This document shows positions 1 through 12,843 of a stretch of 64,000 nt of DNA, piece after piece. Location: the NCBI GenBank assembly GCA_037501455.1, contig CM074860.1, positions 42,480,501 through 42,544,500 on the forward strand, written 5' to 3'. How positions within the stretch are numbered: the stretch's first letter is position 1; each line of letters opens with the position of its first letter. The stretch is from Lantana camara. Lineage: Eukaryota; Streptophyta; Magnoliopsida; Lamiales; Verbenaceae. The position numbers were made by a program, and so were the translations under genes. The notes under the pieces were generated by a model that saw only the letters and a list, made by a program, of their open reading frames with translations, was not told the origin of the DNA and did no database searches.

Positions 1-55
1 CATAAAAAGGTTGAAACGTGGCGTACCTTATACATCGAACGAACGGGATGTTTCA
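1..55 (-). mobile_element. LTR terminal fragment (element M)
   Basis: The first 55 bases match the terminal part of the LTRs of elements F and H (compare 38161-38215 and 50568-50622): a GCGTACCTTATA core followed by the GGGATGTTACA terminus, here with one changed base near 53. The RNase H reading frame of element L resumes immediately after it, so M inserted into L. The likely target duplication is ATGAC at 56-60; its partner lies outside the window. Orientation is inferred from F and H. Confidence 0.75.
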
Positions 56-1282
56 ATGACTGTACAATTAAATACCATCCCGGAAAAGCCAACGTGGTCA
101 CGGATGTATTGAGCAAGGCCAGTGTATCTAATTTGGAAGGAACGAGTGGAGATCAAGAAGAGACAATCAGAGCATCAGAAGCCATCGGGGCTACTTCAAC
201 CGTTACCTAATCCAGAATGGAAATGGCAACAAGTGGCGATGGATTTCGTTTTGGGTCTTCCAAGAGTGAAGGGTGGTCTTGATGGAATCTGGGTAATCGT
301 GGATCGGTTGACAAAATCAAAACATTTTCTCGCGATTCGGATGTCGGATAAAGTGCCTATGCTAGCTAAGAATTATGTTGGTGAAATTGTCCGACTTCAT
401 GGAATACCGGATAGTATTGTTTCAGATCGGGATCCGAGGTTCACTTTGAGATTTTGGCAAGAGTTGCAAAGGAATTTGGGGACAAGGCTTCAATTCAGCA
501 CAACTTTCCATCCTCAGACGGACGGACAGTCGGAAAGGCTAATCAAATATTTGGAGGATATGTTGAGAGCATGTGCATTGGATTTTCCAAGTTCGTGGAA
601 CGAGCAATTGCCTTTGATTGAGTTTGCTTATAACAATAGCTTTCAGGCTTCGATAGAAATGGCACCCTATGAGGCTCTCTACGGACGGAAATGTCGATCT
701 CTGTTGTTCTTTGATTTAGAAGAGTGGAATTTGACCAAACAGGAAGGTGTAAAATGAGGGGAGAAAAAGGAAAAGCCTTCTAAGGCCGTGCAAGAAGCAA
801 TTGATAAGGTCCAATAATTCAACAACGGATGAAAGCAGCTCAAGATCGACAGAAAAGTTATGCAAACCACTGGAGGAAGAATCTTGAATTTGAGGTGGGC
901 GATAGGGTCTTTCAAAAGGCTTCGCCAAGAAAAGGATTTTCGAGGATTGGAAAAGGAGGAAAACTAAATCCTCGATATTTAGGCCCGAATGAGATTTTGG
1001 AGAGAATCGGGGATACAACTTACCGTTTGGACCTACCTCCGAGTTTGACCGGGATTCACAATGTATTCCATGTTTCCCAACTCCGGAAGTATTACCCGGA
1101 TAAATCCGAGATCCTACCCGTGGAAGAAGTGGAACTTGAGCCTAACCTTACCTTCGTTCAGAAACCGAAAAATCCCATTGGTTAAGGTCTTATGGAGAAG
1201 TGATAAAATGGAAGAGGCTACGTGGGAGACGGAGGATAAGATGAAAAGATTCCACCCCGAGTTATTTCCGGATAATCAGTGA
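56..1282 (+). pseudogene. pol: Decayed Ty3/gypsy pol (RNase H tail, integrase, chromodomain remnant) of element L
   Basis: This is the C-terminal half of a chromovirus polyprotein, closely similar to the pol of J. It begins in the RNase H tail (YHPGKAN at about 74-94). It then jumps through a deletion near 125-165 that removes the linker and the HHCC zinc finger. The integrase core follows ([25 protein letters not shown]). A TGA interrupts the frame at about 755, and a frame change near 815 precedes the GDRVF/KLNPRY C-terminal segment at 829-1185. A deletion of roughly 45 bp plus a frame change destroys the chromodomain start; the remaining tail ends HPELFPDNQ before the stop at 1280-1282. 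The copy cannot encode a working enzyme. Confidence 0.92.
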
Positions 1283-1315
1283 ATCCGAGGACGGATTCTT
1301 TTAAGGGGGAGAGGT
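1281..1315 (+). promoter_or_regulatory. Hairpin plus polypurine tract of element L
   Basis: The perfect inverted repeat GAATCCG-AGGA-CGGATTC spans 1281-1298 and overlaps the pol stop codon. It is followed by TTTTAAGGGGGAGAGGT, the polypurine tract that primes plus-strand DNA synthesis, directly abutting the 3' LTR start TGTGACACCCC at 1316. The same block occurs in P and, inverted, in J. Confidence 0.85.
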
Positions 1316-3221
1316 TGTGACACCCCACTATTTTGGTCATTCAGGTATGACTTGTGTGCTCTTTAATTGCGCATTTAAATTATTATGAATACGTGATTAT
1401 ATGATTTATTTATCATTAATTGAAATTCTTGATGATTTGAAATTATTTGAATTTGAATTATGTGAATTCTTGAACTAATTGCGCTTGTACGACTTGTTTG
1501 CTTACCGTTTCTATGTGAAATGAATTCAAAATTTCGTGGGAATTTTATATGTCAGAGATATGTGTGTTATGAGCATGTATATATGCTCGTTTTACATTCT
1601 GGGATTCGTTTGATTGCGTTTTAAATTTATTTGGTATGATTGGAGCCAAACCGGGGGCTAATGAGCACTTAGTGCACCTTTGGTTCCGTATGTGATATCT
1701 TGAGCTCGAGAACTCGGAATCAAGTTTCGTCAATTCAATGAACTCGTGTCAAAAATTCGGGTTTAATGAACTTAGCCTTATATTTTTCCAAAATTGTTTG
1801 AACCTCCGAAATTCAACCGAAAACCGAAACGGACGCATAAACTGCCACCTTTTACCAAAATGGCCATCACTTCTTCAAACCTTGACCAAATTAACCATGG
1901 TTAGATCCCTTGGAACCCTAACTCAACCCTCTAACACCCCATACTTAGCCCCTACCGAACCAACCCTCATAGTTAGAGAAAATACAGCTAAAATCCACTG
2001 CTCTCCAGTCCTTCCCATCACCTTGTCACCTTTGAAGATTTAAAAATCTCTTCCAACCTCCATCCAATCCACAAGGTGAGTTTAAGGTGATGATATACAT
2101 TCAATAGGGTCATTTTGAACCAGGCATCCCCAATTTTAAGCATGCTTTCATGGAGATATGAAGATGATGATGAATAGTAGGTTATAGGCCATATTGTTGA
2201 TCTCATGCATTCCTTGGAAGTTTTGGTTGATTTAAAGCATGAAAATGATTGTCTTAGCTTCTTATTTTCATTTATGATCATGAATTTTGTGGTAGTTTTG
2301 TAGAAATTGCATTAAAAGATCATCTATTTCGCCTCCTCACGTTTGATCACTTTGGGAGCATGTTTAAGTGTTATTTTGGCGTTGTTTTATTGCATATTTG
2401 TTATCATATCAAAGCTGAGCTTGTTGGTTAAGATTTAGCATGGCTACTGCTCTGTTTTTGTGCATATTTTCAGCTGGTATTGGGCGGTCGTGGCCGCGAC
2501 CGCGATTAGTGCAAAATCGGTAGTGGCCGCGACATGTGAGTGTGCTTGTCACTTTGCTCTCTCAGGTAGCGCCCGCGACCTGAATTAGCTCATTTTTGGT
2601 CGCGCCCACTACTCCATTTTGGCCAAGTTTCGAGTTGTTGAAAAATCGAAATTTATTGGGTAGTGGCCGCTACCATTTCATGAAGGAAATCGCGACCCCT
2701 TCATTTGCTGCCTGGAATTTTGATTTTCAAACGTTAAATGCATGGTTTTCTTGGCTCGTTTTTGGCTCATACAATTCATTAACTTGTCATATAATGTGTT
2801 ATCTTGTGTGTTATGAAAATTTATGATTTTTCATGGCATATTTGACGAGTTATGCTTCAACGTGCCATTTTGTTCCAAATATGTGCATGCATGGATCTTT
2901 GCTCTTAAATTAAACCCTAATTGTTTATGTATTCCTTAAATTATGACTTGCGTGATATGTATACATGTTATTTTACGTGTTATGATCGTTGTTTGAATTT
3001 CTTGGATTAATTTGATATAATATATGGAAGTTATGAACTTGATTGGATTCGAACGCTTCTTGAAACTAATGGAATGATCGTTTATATATCTTTAAGATAT
3101 TAATTGTGCACATGAACATGTTCATTACATAATATCACATCTTATGCATTCATATTATATTCATGACTTAGCCGTGTGTCTTATATGGTCATTTGAGTCT
3201 CACTTCACCTTGTTTGCATAG

Positions 3222-3287
3222 ATCCGGGTCCAGTTGGAGGCGAGGACGAGCAGTGAAGCTCTTACTCTTTTCCTTTTGTCTTTGAAG
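3222..3287 (+). other. Microexon-like segment in LTR L
   Basis: These 66 nt lie between an acceptor-like pyrimidine-rich tract ending CATAG and a donor GAAG|GTGGGT. Equivalent segments occur at the same relative place in the other LTR families. Splicing is inferred from motifs only. Confidence 0.4.
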
Positions 3288-3464
3288 GTGGGTTTTCTCT
3301 ACTATTTAGTTAAACAACCCTATATACTCCTAATGTGTAAAAATTTTGGCCAAAATTATAGTATGTATATAGAGTTGTTTTCATGAGTCAATGATTTCAA
3401 CGTAAAGCCTTTATTTTATGAACCCTAACGAATGTTTTGGCGAGAATGAATGATTGATTGCACG

Positions 3465-3680
3465 AATGGGGGCCCTGGGACTTAGTACACGTGGCTAACC
3501 GGGGAAGCAAGGGCTGACGGGGATCCCGTGTGCTAGTTCTACCAAATTACAGCAATACCGGCCCTCGCTAGGAGGTTAGCGGGGAATGGGAACCGGGCTT
3601 TTTGGGATTCATGTACCCCACTATCCACAATGATTGAGGTGGGCGGGCCTTGCAAACCCGTCCACCTCCCGGAGGGAAAA
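3465..3680 (+). other. Conserved structured block in LTR L
   Basis: A GC-rich block of about 215 nt inside an AT-rich LTR. Its stems are TAGTACACG (3483-3491) with CGTGTGCTA (3527-3535), CGCTA-GGAGGT-TAGCG, a GGG...CCC hairpin with loop ATTCATGTA, and GAGGTGG with CCACCTC around CTTGCAAA. The same stems are rebuilt from different bases in P, E, I, D and J. Confidence 0.55.
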
Positions 3681-5121
3681 GGTGTAAATGATCATGAATG
3701 TGCACAAAGAATTGTTATGCATGAAAAGATTGAATGAATGAATGTCTAATGAAATACACAAGGTGTTGGTTGGAGATAATGCACGCCCACTCGCCGGGTC
3801 ACGAAAGACCTAATTGAAAATTGATTGTTATAATCTCCTTTGATGATTTCTTTATCTCAGCCACTTGGGAAAATGCTTTGAAAACCTGATTTGGGATTAT
3901 AACTTGCATGTGAATGTTTAAATACCGTCTTATATTATACTTATGCCCTTTTTTCATGCCCACCAGTCCCTTCTGGACTGCACCCGGATTGTTTTTGTGA
4001 CGCCCCGACTTTCAGACCATACAGGTATGACGTATGTGCGCGATTTACATTATTTAAATTCATATTCCTTATTATTTGGATTCTTATTTTAAATATTTTT
4101 TATGAATTCGAATGATTCTTATTTGAGTATGTACGTAATTTGTTATGGATTGATTCGCTTATGCTCGTTATATGTTTTCGAATCTATTTGTTGAGCTTTT
4201 GAATTATTTGTTCGTTTGGAACCTAAAGGAGGCTAAAACATTTTTAGCGCAACTTAGGTTCCAATGTGTGTATTTTGAGCTCGGGAATTCGGATTCGAAT
4301 TCCGTCACCACCGTTGAACTCGTTTCGACGATTCGGGTTCGATGGACTAAGCCTCATAACCTTTTAAGCTCAGTTGGTACTCCGAAATCCGACCAGAAAC
4401 TCACCTCGCTCGTATATGACTACCTTTCACCTAATTGCACTTTGGTCCCTCAAATTTTGACATATTACCCTCAAGCTTGGCCCCACACTCCACCAAAACC
4501 ATGTATAATCATCCCTCTCCCTCCCAATATCGGTATGTACAAGAAAAGGAGAGAAAAGGTGCAGCAACTTTAGAGTTCTAGTTCAAACCCGCCACTATTC
4601 ACCCTTGGTAGAGATTGAGCTCTAATCTCCATTTTCTTCCAACATCTTCAAGGGGTAAGATAGTATTTGATATGTACATGATTATATGATCATTTTAAGC
4701 TATTAATTCCATGTTTTGGGCTATGTTTGATGTAATTATGGAGCATGACATGTATATTGAGGGTTTGATGATCTTCCTTGTTTCTTGGACTTAAGCTTTG
4801 ATTTGAAGATATATATGTGATCCCTTAAGCCCCTAACATGAAAATATGGTCTTGCTTTTGAATATGGATGAGTGTGGTAGAAATTTCCATTGATGGAATT
4901 CAAATTTTTGCATGAGAATCCTTGAGATATATGATGATTATTGAGCTTTTGTGATGATTGGAAGATTACATGTTGAATATGAGGCAATTTGCCATGAATT
5001 AGTTGAGTTTTGTGGCTTGAGGTTGTTGCTTGTTGTTGTTGCATGCTCCCCTGCTCTCGTCCCCTGTTTTTCCCGCAGAGTTACTGTTGCTCCTGTTATT
5101 TTTTTTCGAAGACGAAGGGCC

Positions 5122-5310
5122 AACACGGCCGTGTCAGCCTCTCGACTTGGGGCAACTTATTTTTATAAAATCGGACACGGCCGTGTCCATTTTGAACTAA
5201 AGCTCAACACGGCCGTGTCAGCGTCTCATATTAAGCTCCTGATTTAATTTTAATCGGACACAGCTGTGTCCATTTTGAACTAAAACCCAACACGGCCGTG
5301 TCATTTGAAA
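5122..5310 (+). repeat. Cluster of five GC-rich palindromes in LTR N
   Basis: Units of the form ACACGGCCGTGT occur five times, often extended to GGACACGGCCGTGTCC. One unit reads GGACACAGCTGTGTCC, where the centre has changed on both sides and remains a perfect palindrome. Confidence 0.8.
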
Positions 5311-5597
5311 ATATGACGGCGGCAATTGCTCGTTTTATCGCTTTGTTGTTTTTCTTTGTATTTTCTTTCTTCATTTATAACTCGTATGCCTTGTTAGCTT
5401 GTTATATTATGCGTTAAGTACCTTGTTTTGAATTTATGACCTCATTTGATATGAATTGTATGAATAAGAATTGGTAGGATTTGTTTGGCATGATTATGCA
5501 TTTCACTTGCATTCTTTGCATCCACAAGCATTGCCGAGCGTCTATTTGGTTCATATTTGAGTCTAAGTCTCGGGTCTTGCTTTCTTTTGTGTTTCAG

Positions 5598-5678
5598 AGC
5601 CTCTTCCAGTTGCGCAAGAGCCCGAAGCTTAGGGGTTGGTTGCCATTTCGATCTTCTTTTTGTGTCTCTTTTGTTAAG
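5598..5678 (+). other. Microexon-like segment in LTR N
   Basis: These 81 nt are preceded by a T-rich tract ending TTTCAG and followed by the donor TTAAG|GTGAGG. Position and flanks match the segments in the other LTR families. Confidence 0.4.
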
Positions 5679-7257
5679 GTGAGGTTAGGAATTATTAGCT
5701 AAATACCCTATGGCCTATAATATGATGAATTTTCCCTTGAATGCGGATATGGTACATATATCTAGATACGAGTGCCTAAATAATGTTTATGATCTTGTGG
5801 AATAACTTTGATCTTTTGGAAACGATATATGTACGAGTATATATAAGCTTGATTTTTTGAATCTCTTTTAGTATGTTTTATTATGTTGAGCGAGTGTGCC
5901 CTGAAAGATAGGAATTTGTTTCGTTTCGTTATGTGGGCCCTGGAGACATGGGTAAGGAAGGTCGGGCCGACCACGGGGTCGCCGGGTTTGACCCCTGTGC
6001 ACGCTCTCATTTGAGATATTCACGTGCGACCTAGGGAGGTTGGGAAGGCGTGATATCTTGAGCCCTCGGTGGATAACCGGGAAAGGCATATCGTGGGTTA
6101 GCTACCCCGTGTGTTTTTGGTAATGTAGGTGCTAGGGTTTGATTCCCGACACACCATGGATGCAAGGGTGGATTTGTGATTTGATATGTATGTTTAAAGG
6201 AGTAAGGGATAGTCCGTTCTCGCCGGGCTTTTGGTTATGTTTGACTGATAGATTATGAATCGAGATAGGTGCTTTTCTTACTAAATATTAGCTTCGGGAA
6301 ATGGTTTTTGGTGTGCAAAACCCTAGCCTCGATTCATGACTATCACTTTTGATTTGTGCTATGCTCTATACGTATTTAAAGTGTGGGTGTGTTAAGCCCC
6401 TCACTCAGTCGAGTTGTGAGACTGACCCTCTCCTTTCCCTTTCAGGTGTACCGAGCTAGGCGGGGAAGTGCGAGTCTTGTCTTGTACTTGTGTGTCTAGG
6501 TCGAGTTGCATTCATACTTGTGTTTAGACACTCTTACTATGTACTTGATATCATGACTTGTCTTTTGGAGAATTATGGACTTTTGATGTAAATACTCGAT
6601 CTTTTGGGGCCGTGAGGCCATTGTATATGATGTATATGTTAGTTATAGAGCTCTTTTCGATCCTGTTTACTGTTTCCGCATATCTGTTTTGTTTATTTGC
6701 GCGCTCTGTTCGAGTTTAGCCCCGCTTAGCCTAGTGTGTGGGTGTAGGTCACCGTTCGCTTAGACTTGGGCTCATGTATGGAAATCCATTTCATATGTGG
6801 GTTCGGGTTTAAGTGCGGGGATGTGGTGGCCCACCGCTCCGGGCGTCACAGTTTTCAATTGTTTTGTGCAGGTGTAAGGGAGCTAGGCGGGAATTTGAGT
6901 CGGTGTGTCTCGCATTTGTCTCTAGCTCTTAGATTTTGGGTCTTACACTTGCATACTCATACTTTTGGTTATTGTATATGACTTATGACTTGGAGCGTAC
7001 ATGTTGAGCCGTGATGGCATGTGAATATTGTATATGATCTATTTTGGAGCTTGATGCTCGTTATTCATGTTATATGATAATTATGCTTCCGCTTTATTGT
7101 TTTACTCGGATTTTATGGTTTAAAGGTTAGTCCCGCCTAGCATAGAGTGTGTGTTTGTCCCCGTTCGCCATGATTTAGCTCTAGTATGGATCGTCCATTT
7201 CATATTCGGGTCAGGTCTAGGTGCGGGGGATGTGGTACCTCGCGCTCAGGTGCTACA

Positions 7258-7695
7258 TGTGCAACCCCAGCATAAGCCTTGAATCAGTTGTCTAAGGCGA
7301 CACCCTTTAAAGCTTACACCTAAGACTACAGAGTTAGCTCATAAATTCATGCATATTAAATTCCCATGCATAAATATGATTTCATGCATATATTATTCCA
7401 CGTATAATACATATATATAAATAAGTAATTAATTAAAACATGATTAATTAATATAACATATAATTAACATAATCATTAAATAAATAATAAAATAATTAAA
7501 CATATATATATATATATAATACGAAATATATATATATATAATTAATAACGTTAAAATAAAATATTATAATATAATATAATAAAATAATAACAATTATAAT
7601 AAAAATTAAATATAAAACACGTAAAAACAATTAATTCGCGCAAATTAGTAAACACATACATCGTACCTTTATGTCCGAGAAATCGGGGCGTTACA
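7258..7695 (-). mobile_element. LTR fragment K (J family)
   Basis: An AT-rich segment ending GGGGCGTTACA at 7695. Its last 250 bp closely match the end of the J left LTR (56556-56798), including GCGCAAATT...CGTACCTTT. It was cut by the insertion of L; the rest lies left of the window. The right target copy would be GATAT at 7696-7700, and the undisturbed site is visible in the other C LTR at 14489. It contains (TA)n runs at about 7500-7545. Confidence 0.8.
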
Positions 7696-10501
7696 GATAT
7701 GGATCACATAGGTCAAGTATCTTAATCATATGGCAAGTACTCATACAAAAATTATTCAATTAAATGAAGTGCTACCATCTAGGAATGCAATTGATACAAT
7801 GAAATGACATATGGTAGCTATCAGGCATTTATACCTAAATTCATGTTTGCACCTTAAAATTAAAATACACATCATAACATATTATACTACAAATTCCAAA
7901 CATGTTAGGATCATGTTGGTGTCGTGATCGAAAAAGGCATATCAATGCGTAACAGCGTCATATTTGCAAGTACAAGTCTAAATATAGTTGCAAGATGAAT
8001 CCGAATATTGTACGACATTCAATGCTCCTAGAATGAATCAAAGTCATATCATATCAAATAAGTTCATGCTCAAATATCGCATCAATTATAACTAAACTTA
8101 TTTATACAAATTCAAGAATTGGTCCTGTTAAAATATAAGTTCATTTATCAATTAATAAAGTTCCCTTTTTATGTTGTAAGAATTCGATTTAATTTAAGAA
8201 TCAAATATCACGAACCAAGCCTATTAAATGATAATTGGCTCACCTTAAATTTTATTGACCAATAATAAAACCATCCCTTATTCTAGAAATGTTAAATGCA
8301 TAGTTTATGCCCAACACTCAAGATCCCAATTAATATACATAAACCTGTTGATCCCACAGTTTACAAATCATCAAGCATCCTTAGTTCAAGTTAACCATGT
8401 AACAACCCCAGCGACAAATTCAAGTTAAAAGCTAAGTGAATCTCAAGTTATAAATTGCCAAACAATCGAAAATGTGCCTAGAGAGATGTATACACACAAT
8501 TTCATAATACATTTATTGTATAACATTTGATTACCCAAATTTCAATTTCATACAGAAGGTTGATCATATCCTAACATAAATTCAAAGTTTACATCAGCAC
8601 ATATACATGTAAGTATTTCAATTTAATGGGCACGCAACTCAAACTTTCACATTCAATTTATAATATGTAACCAAATCTCATATGTGCGTTTATATACATA
8701 CCATACTCACACGTACACAACACCACTTTAACTGATTAATATGGAATTTTCATTAAAGTTAAAACAGGTTATACAACAAGAATTCCCCAAATTTGCAGAT
8801 TTGCATATACACATTACGGAATAATTAAATCACACAGATTCGTAAGCATACGTTACAGGTTAAACCACAATAAGTTATACCAAAATATATTCTATCATAA
8901 ATTTTCAGATTAGAATGCAGATTTCCTCATAACAACATGACTCATTAAATTGAAAGTTCAATTCTCAGTTAAACATTACAAACAACAATTCAAGAGTCCA
9001 GTTCACTAAAGTCGATTTTTAAGAATTATGCAAATCTTATCAAGCATAAATTCATAATACAATCTAACTAAACTAATTAGTCTATTAATTAAATTAAAAC
9101 GATTTATTCTAAACAAGGAAAACTTATGCAGAGGAGGGATTACAATTCATGGGAGGCAGCAGTTACTGTTGTTGTGCCGTTGCTACTGAAATCATGACGG
9201 GGAAGGAGGTGATTCGCCGTGGTGGTCGATCGAGGCTGAGTTGTCGGAGGAGCCGAGAGGGGAAGAGAGAGCAGGGGAGTTCTGATAGTGCTATCGGTGG
9301 ATGGTAGTTACCGCCAAAGGTGGCCGGTGACTGGTAGTTGGTCGCCTGGAATGGAGGGCGACGATGGAGACGACACGGCGGCAGTGTTGCTGAGTGAGGA
9401 AGCTTCGATGGCTGCCTCTTTCCAGATCGAAGTCGGAGTGGTCAAAGGTGGAGTGGGGTTGCCGGATCTGAGCTATGATGGTGGCGGTGGTCGTTTGCCA
9501 AAGGATGGAGGTCGCCTTACCGATGTGATGGCGATGGCCACAGAATGTCTTCCCTCTGCAGATCTGAATGAGGGAGAGAAGATAAATGGTGGTGCTTGGT
9601 TGCTGCGTGTCCCCGGAGAAGATGGAGACCAGGCGGCGTGAAGAGCACTGCCCGGATCCGGAAGAACCGAAACCGTGGTGTGCTTGTGGTGGTTTGCTGG
9701 CGATGATGGCGGCGCGGTGGAGTTGTTGAGCTTGTAGGGCTGAGATGGGGGGAGGGGCGCCGCTGTTGCTGCTTGTTAGGTGGAAGGGAAGAAGAAGGTG
9801 GTGAAGGTGATTCTCCGGAATCCATGGCTGTCCGAAGCAATTTCCGACAAGGAGGCGGCGGCTGCTCTGCTGTGTTGAGGAAGAGAGAGAAAAGGGTGAT
9901 GATGGTGGTGTCGGCATGGTGTGGCTGAGAAAGATGGTGTCGCCGGCGGAGGTGGCGGATTTTATTGCTGCGCCGCTGCTATGGAGAGTGAAAGGGAAGG
10001 AGAGACGAAATGAGAAAGAAGGGAAATAATGAGTGCAGCTAGAGTTCCTCGTATATCAAAGGGTCCCAATTCCTGAAATTACGAGTAGGTCCTTCGAAAA
10101 ATAAATCAATGCGATTGAGTCCTCATGAATTCCAATCAAGCAATTAAGTCCACGGATTTTAGATAGGTTCAATTAAGCCCAGATTAAAGATTTTAGAATT
10201 ATAAATTCAGCCCCAAGGTTTAAAGTTGTTTCCATATAAGTCAAATTCAATTTCTTATAATTAAAAATTGACCCCCGAAGTGTAATAATTACAAATTAGC
10301 CCACATAATTTAAATTAAAGAGCAATTAGGAACTAAACACATATTTCAATTAAGTTCACATATTTCCATAAGATTGCAATTGGGTCAATTAAACGATTAA
10401 AATATGAATAAGCGATTCAAGCACAAGCCGAGTTAAATAAATAACTATCTAATCGCACGAAAACAACGTAGTATCTTGCTCCGAAAATGCGGGGTGTTAC
10501 A
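7696..10501 (-). repeat. 3' LTR of C, truncated by K and L
   Basis: Collinear with 14489-16700 plus 27522-28119 of the other C LTR. On the plus strand it ends GCGGGGTGTTACA. The outer part (about 1.6 kb, including the microexon-like and hairpin region) is missing because K inserted here. The segment 9150-9990 is GC-rich and free of stops in several frames, which creates open frames on both strands (for example 9288-9641 and 9291-9917); both LTR copies carry it and I do not regard it as coding. Confidence 0.88.
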
Positions 10502-10536
10502 CCCTTCCCCCCTAAGAGAACCTGGTCCCCATGTTC
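10502..10536 (-). promoter_or_regulatory. Polypurine tract and adjacent hairpin of C
   Basis: The complement of the polypurine tract touches the LTR terminus at 10501. Beside it GAACCTGGTCCCCATGTTC (10518-10536) folds into an 8-bp stem with one mismatch and a 3-nt loop. It is the counterpart of the perfect hairpins in L, P, J and H, with a different stem sequence. Confidence 0.7.
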
Positions 10537-10827
10537 CACTGCTGAGCTGGAAAGGCTTCGAGTTGATAGTGTCTTAACCCATCTCGAGGAGGTGTGTAAA
10601 ATATAGCCTTCATTGTGAAGTTCACTCTCATTATCTTACTGAACCTTTCTCGCGATGTATCATTGTCATTAAGATCCGTTCGAGTACTGGACCGTTGCTT
10701 TCATCAAGTTGTTCCGAGTATTCCCATAAGACGAATAGTTGTCACTGCACTCAACTTCGATGGCGTCCCAACTCGTCAATCGTAGACCGTAGCCAGGACA
10801 AAGCGTGTCACAACCACAACAAACAAG

Positions 10828-11130
10828 AGAGAATCCCATCTCTCAACATGTAAGGTGAGAGAACCCCGTCTCTCGAGCACATAATTGAGAGAACCCCGTC
10901 TCTCAAGCACATAATGAGAGAACCCCATCTCTCAACCTAAGTCTGATAGATTTCCACATCTCCCAAACATTCTAGTTTGAGAAAATCCAGCATTTCTCAA
11001 ACCCTTAGATTCAAGAGAATCCAGCATCTCCGAATATCTAAGTACAAGAGAATCTAACATCTCTTGTGTACAAAACTTAGAAAGAATCCAACATCTTTCC
11101 ATCACATAAATAGAGAGAATCCTACATCTC
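10828..11130 (-). repeat. Array of about ten short hairpins in C
   Basis: Units about 30 bp apart, each an inverted repeat around an ACCCCGT or ATCCAGCAT core: GAGAGAACCCCGTCTCTC several times, then TTTGAGAAAATCCAGCATTTC followed by TCAAA, then AAGAGA...TCTCTT, AGAAAG...CTTTC and GAGAGA...TCTCTC. The arms change between units but stay complementary. Related arrays occur in H and P. Confidence 0.85.
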
Positions 11131-12843
11131 TCCAACACGTAAAAAGATAGGGCCTAAGGTCACTCTTGCAAATAAATCCACAGATCAACATTCATACATA
11201 CATAAATCAGAGTAGCACTTGATGAAAAGTATGCGGTGCAGGTTTGGTGTACCTTACACAACTGATATCGGTATCCCTTGAGTATAGATTCAATGCTCAT
11301 ACCTCAACTCAAGGGGGATATCTCGATGGAATCCCTGTAAAACAAGGTTATAGTATGTATGTATGTTATATGCGAGGTTAGTGAGCAATCAAGGGAGTTT
11401 TAAATCACATAGACATACTTAATCCACATAAACACATAACTTATTCATTTCAGCAATAGTTCACCAAAAACAGATATTCCAGGTTATCAATGTTAGATTA
11501 GGTAGCCACGTTATCACAAACAGAACAACGACAATCATCACACACATCGAACAAAACATGATAAGAATACTTAAGCGATGCATGTATGCAAATGCCATGA
11601 ATACTTGACATACAGATCACCGTAGTGTCAAACCCTTGACAGGAAGTTGAGACGAAGTGGTAGGAGTTGATTAAGCCGATAATGATGCAATCTTCGTCAT
11701 CTGAACTTCTTGTCTTAAATCTTTTGATGTGAAGAGTCAATTCATCAATTATGTCCATCATCCAACTCTCTACTAAACCATAATCCTTGCTCAACCAGAA
11801 ACATCCACAGTCTCCTTCAAGAACTCTGACTTATGTGTTAAACCTTAGTCTGCTAATCCTCAAGGAATTGCCCATAATTCAATTGCCAATCAGAAATCTA
11901 TCTCAGAGCTACGTTGGACGGTCATGGTATTAGGCACTTCCCAAAGCAATTCATGGGTTTCGATTCTAAAACTTGAGTAAAGCCTTTCGACATCTAAGTG
12001 ATCTATTCCCACCTCAGTAGAATCTTCCATCTCACCTTGAAGAAAACACCCAGAGAGCCAACAACCAATCTTGTCTTGTCGTTTGTTAACTCTAAACGGT
12101 ACCAAAACCTTCAACACTCACCGATGGTTTGTAGCTCGTTGCTTAAGTTAGCACCAACATGCTTCCTTATCCGCATCCCTTGAACTTGATCGGATTCTTC
12201 TACATTAACTCGTTTCCATCAACAAGGTGACCAATTTCAAATGAACGAATCATCAAGGCGAAAGTTTATCAAACTCCTTCAAATCGGTTCTACTTGATCA
12301 GATTCTCCTCCATTGACTCATTTCCCTCAACAAGTTGACTACTTTCAAATGAACGAATCCTCAAGGCGAAAATTCGTCAAACTTCATCTATCAATTGACT
12401 TTAAGATATTAAGTCAATATAGCAAATCTCATTCCTTCAACTCTGAACATTTTCATGACCATTGATCTTGGTAAAGAATCCTTTCACTTTCGAATTATGG
12501 TGTGTTTTCATTGTAGTGCCAATAGGTAGTGTTGATGGAAGAAAATCTCAGTGTTAACTCATAGGGTACCCTGAAATTCAAACACTAAATTCGATGCATG
12601 CGGATTAAAGATGCAAATGAAAGGTAACACATATATCACGTAAATGCAATAATTAGTTGCAATTTATAAAGCACATAAAATAAGATGTTGCATAATCAAA
12701 GTCAAAATGTGCACACAATCATATAACCACAAAACAATTCTTGCCGAAGGGTCAAAATATCAAGTCAAACAAATGCAATGCGCAGTTATTCCTATGCCGT
12801 ACGACCTAGACAGACTCAACACGACTCAAGAGCTCGGTTTTGC

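Larger units (their letters stand above)
3996..6850 (+). mobile_element. Solo LTR N
   Basis: It starts TGTGACGCCCC and ends GGGGCGTCACA-like (the terminal ten bases TGTGACGCCC and GGGCGTCACA are perfect inverted copies). It is flanked by the 5-bp duplication GTTTT at 3991-3995 and 6851-6855. The length is 2855 bp, with no internal domain, so this is a solo LTR left by LTR-LTR recombination inside the L LTR. It carries five ACACGGCCGTGT-type palindromes (5122-5310), a microexon-like segment (5598-5678) and a second version of the structured block, resembling that of F and H (about 5935-6130). Confidence 0.95.
1316..7257 (+). repeat. 3' LTR of element L, split by solo LTR N
   Basis: It starts TGTGACACCCC right after the polypurine tract and ends in GGTGCTACA at 7257. 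Removing N and one target copy leaves about 3.08 kb, a normal Tekay-type LTR length. Shared LTR landmarks in order: a strong donor-like AAG|GTGAGT near 2076, GC-rich palindromes near 2480-2690, a microexon-like segment at 3222-3287, the structured block at 3465-3680, the CAGTCC/GGACTG hairpin at 3964-3980, and an acceptor-like CAG at 6869-6871 followed by AGGCGG. No protein-coding gene is visible; small open frames here are chance. Confidence 0.85.

Noticed and set aside
3500..3530. Possible hammerhead-type ribozyme core (CTGAC near GAAGC)
   Set aside because: The CTGANGA and GAAA core elements are not both present, and the surrounding stems do not form the three-way junction. A kink-turn in the same core also fits only partly.
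4172..4573. 133-codon frame in solo LTR N
   Set aside because: It has no similarity to known domains and lies across the probable LTR promoter region; related LTRs do not keep it open.
9288..9917. Overlapping open frames of 117 and 208 codons on opposite strands
   Set aside because: They lie in a GC-rich part of the C LTR. The other C LTR (16140-16640) has changed frames and lengths, and no domain is recognisable.
10828..11130. Regularly spaced repeats that resemble a CRISPR array
   Set aside because: The repeats are degenerate inverted repeats inside a plant retrotransposon, with similar spacers and no cas genes; the genome is eukaryotic.
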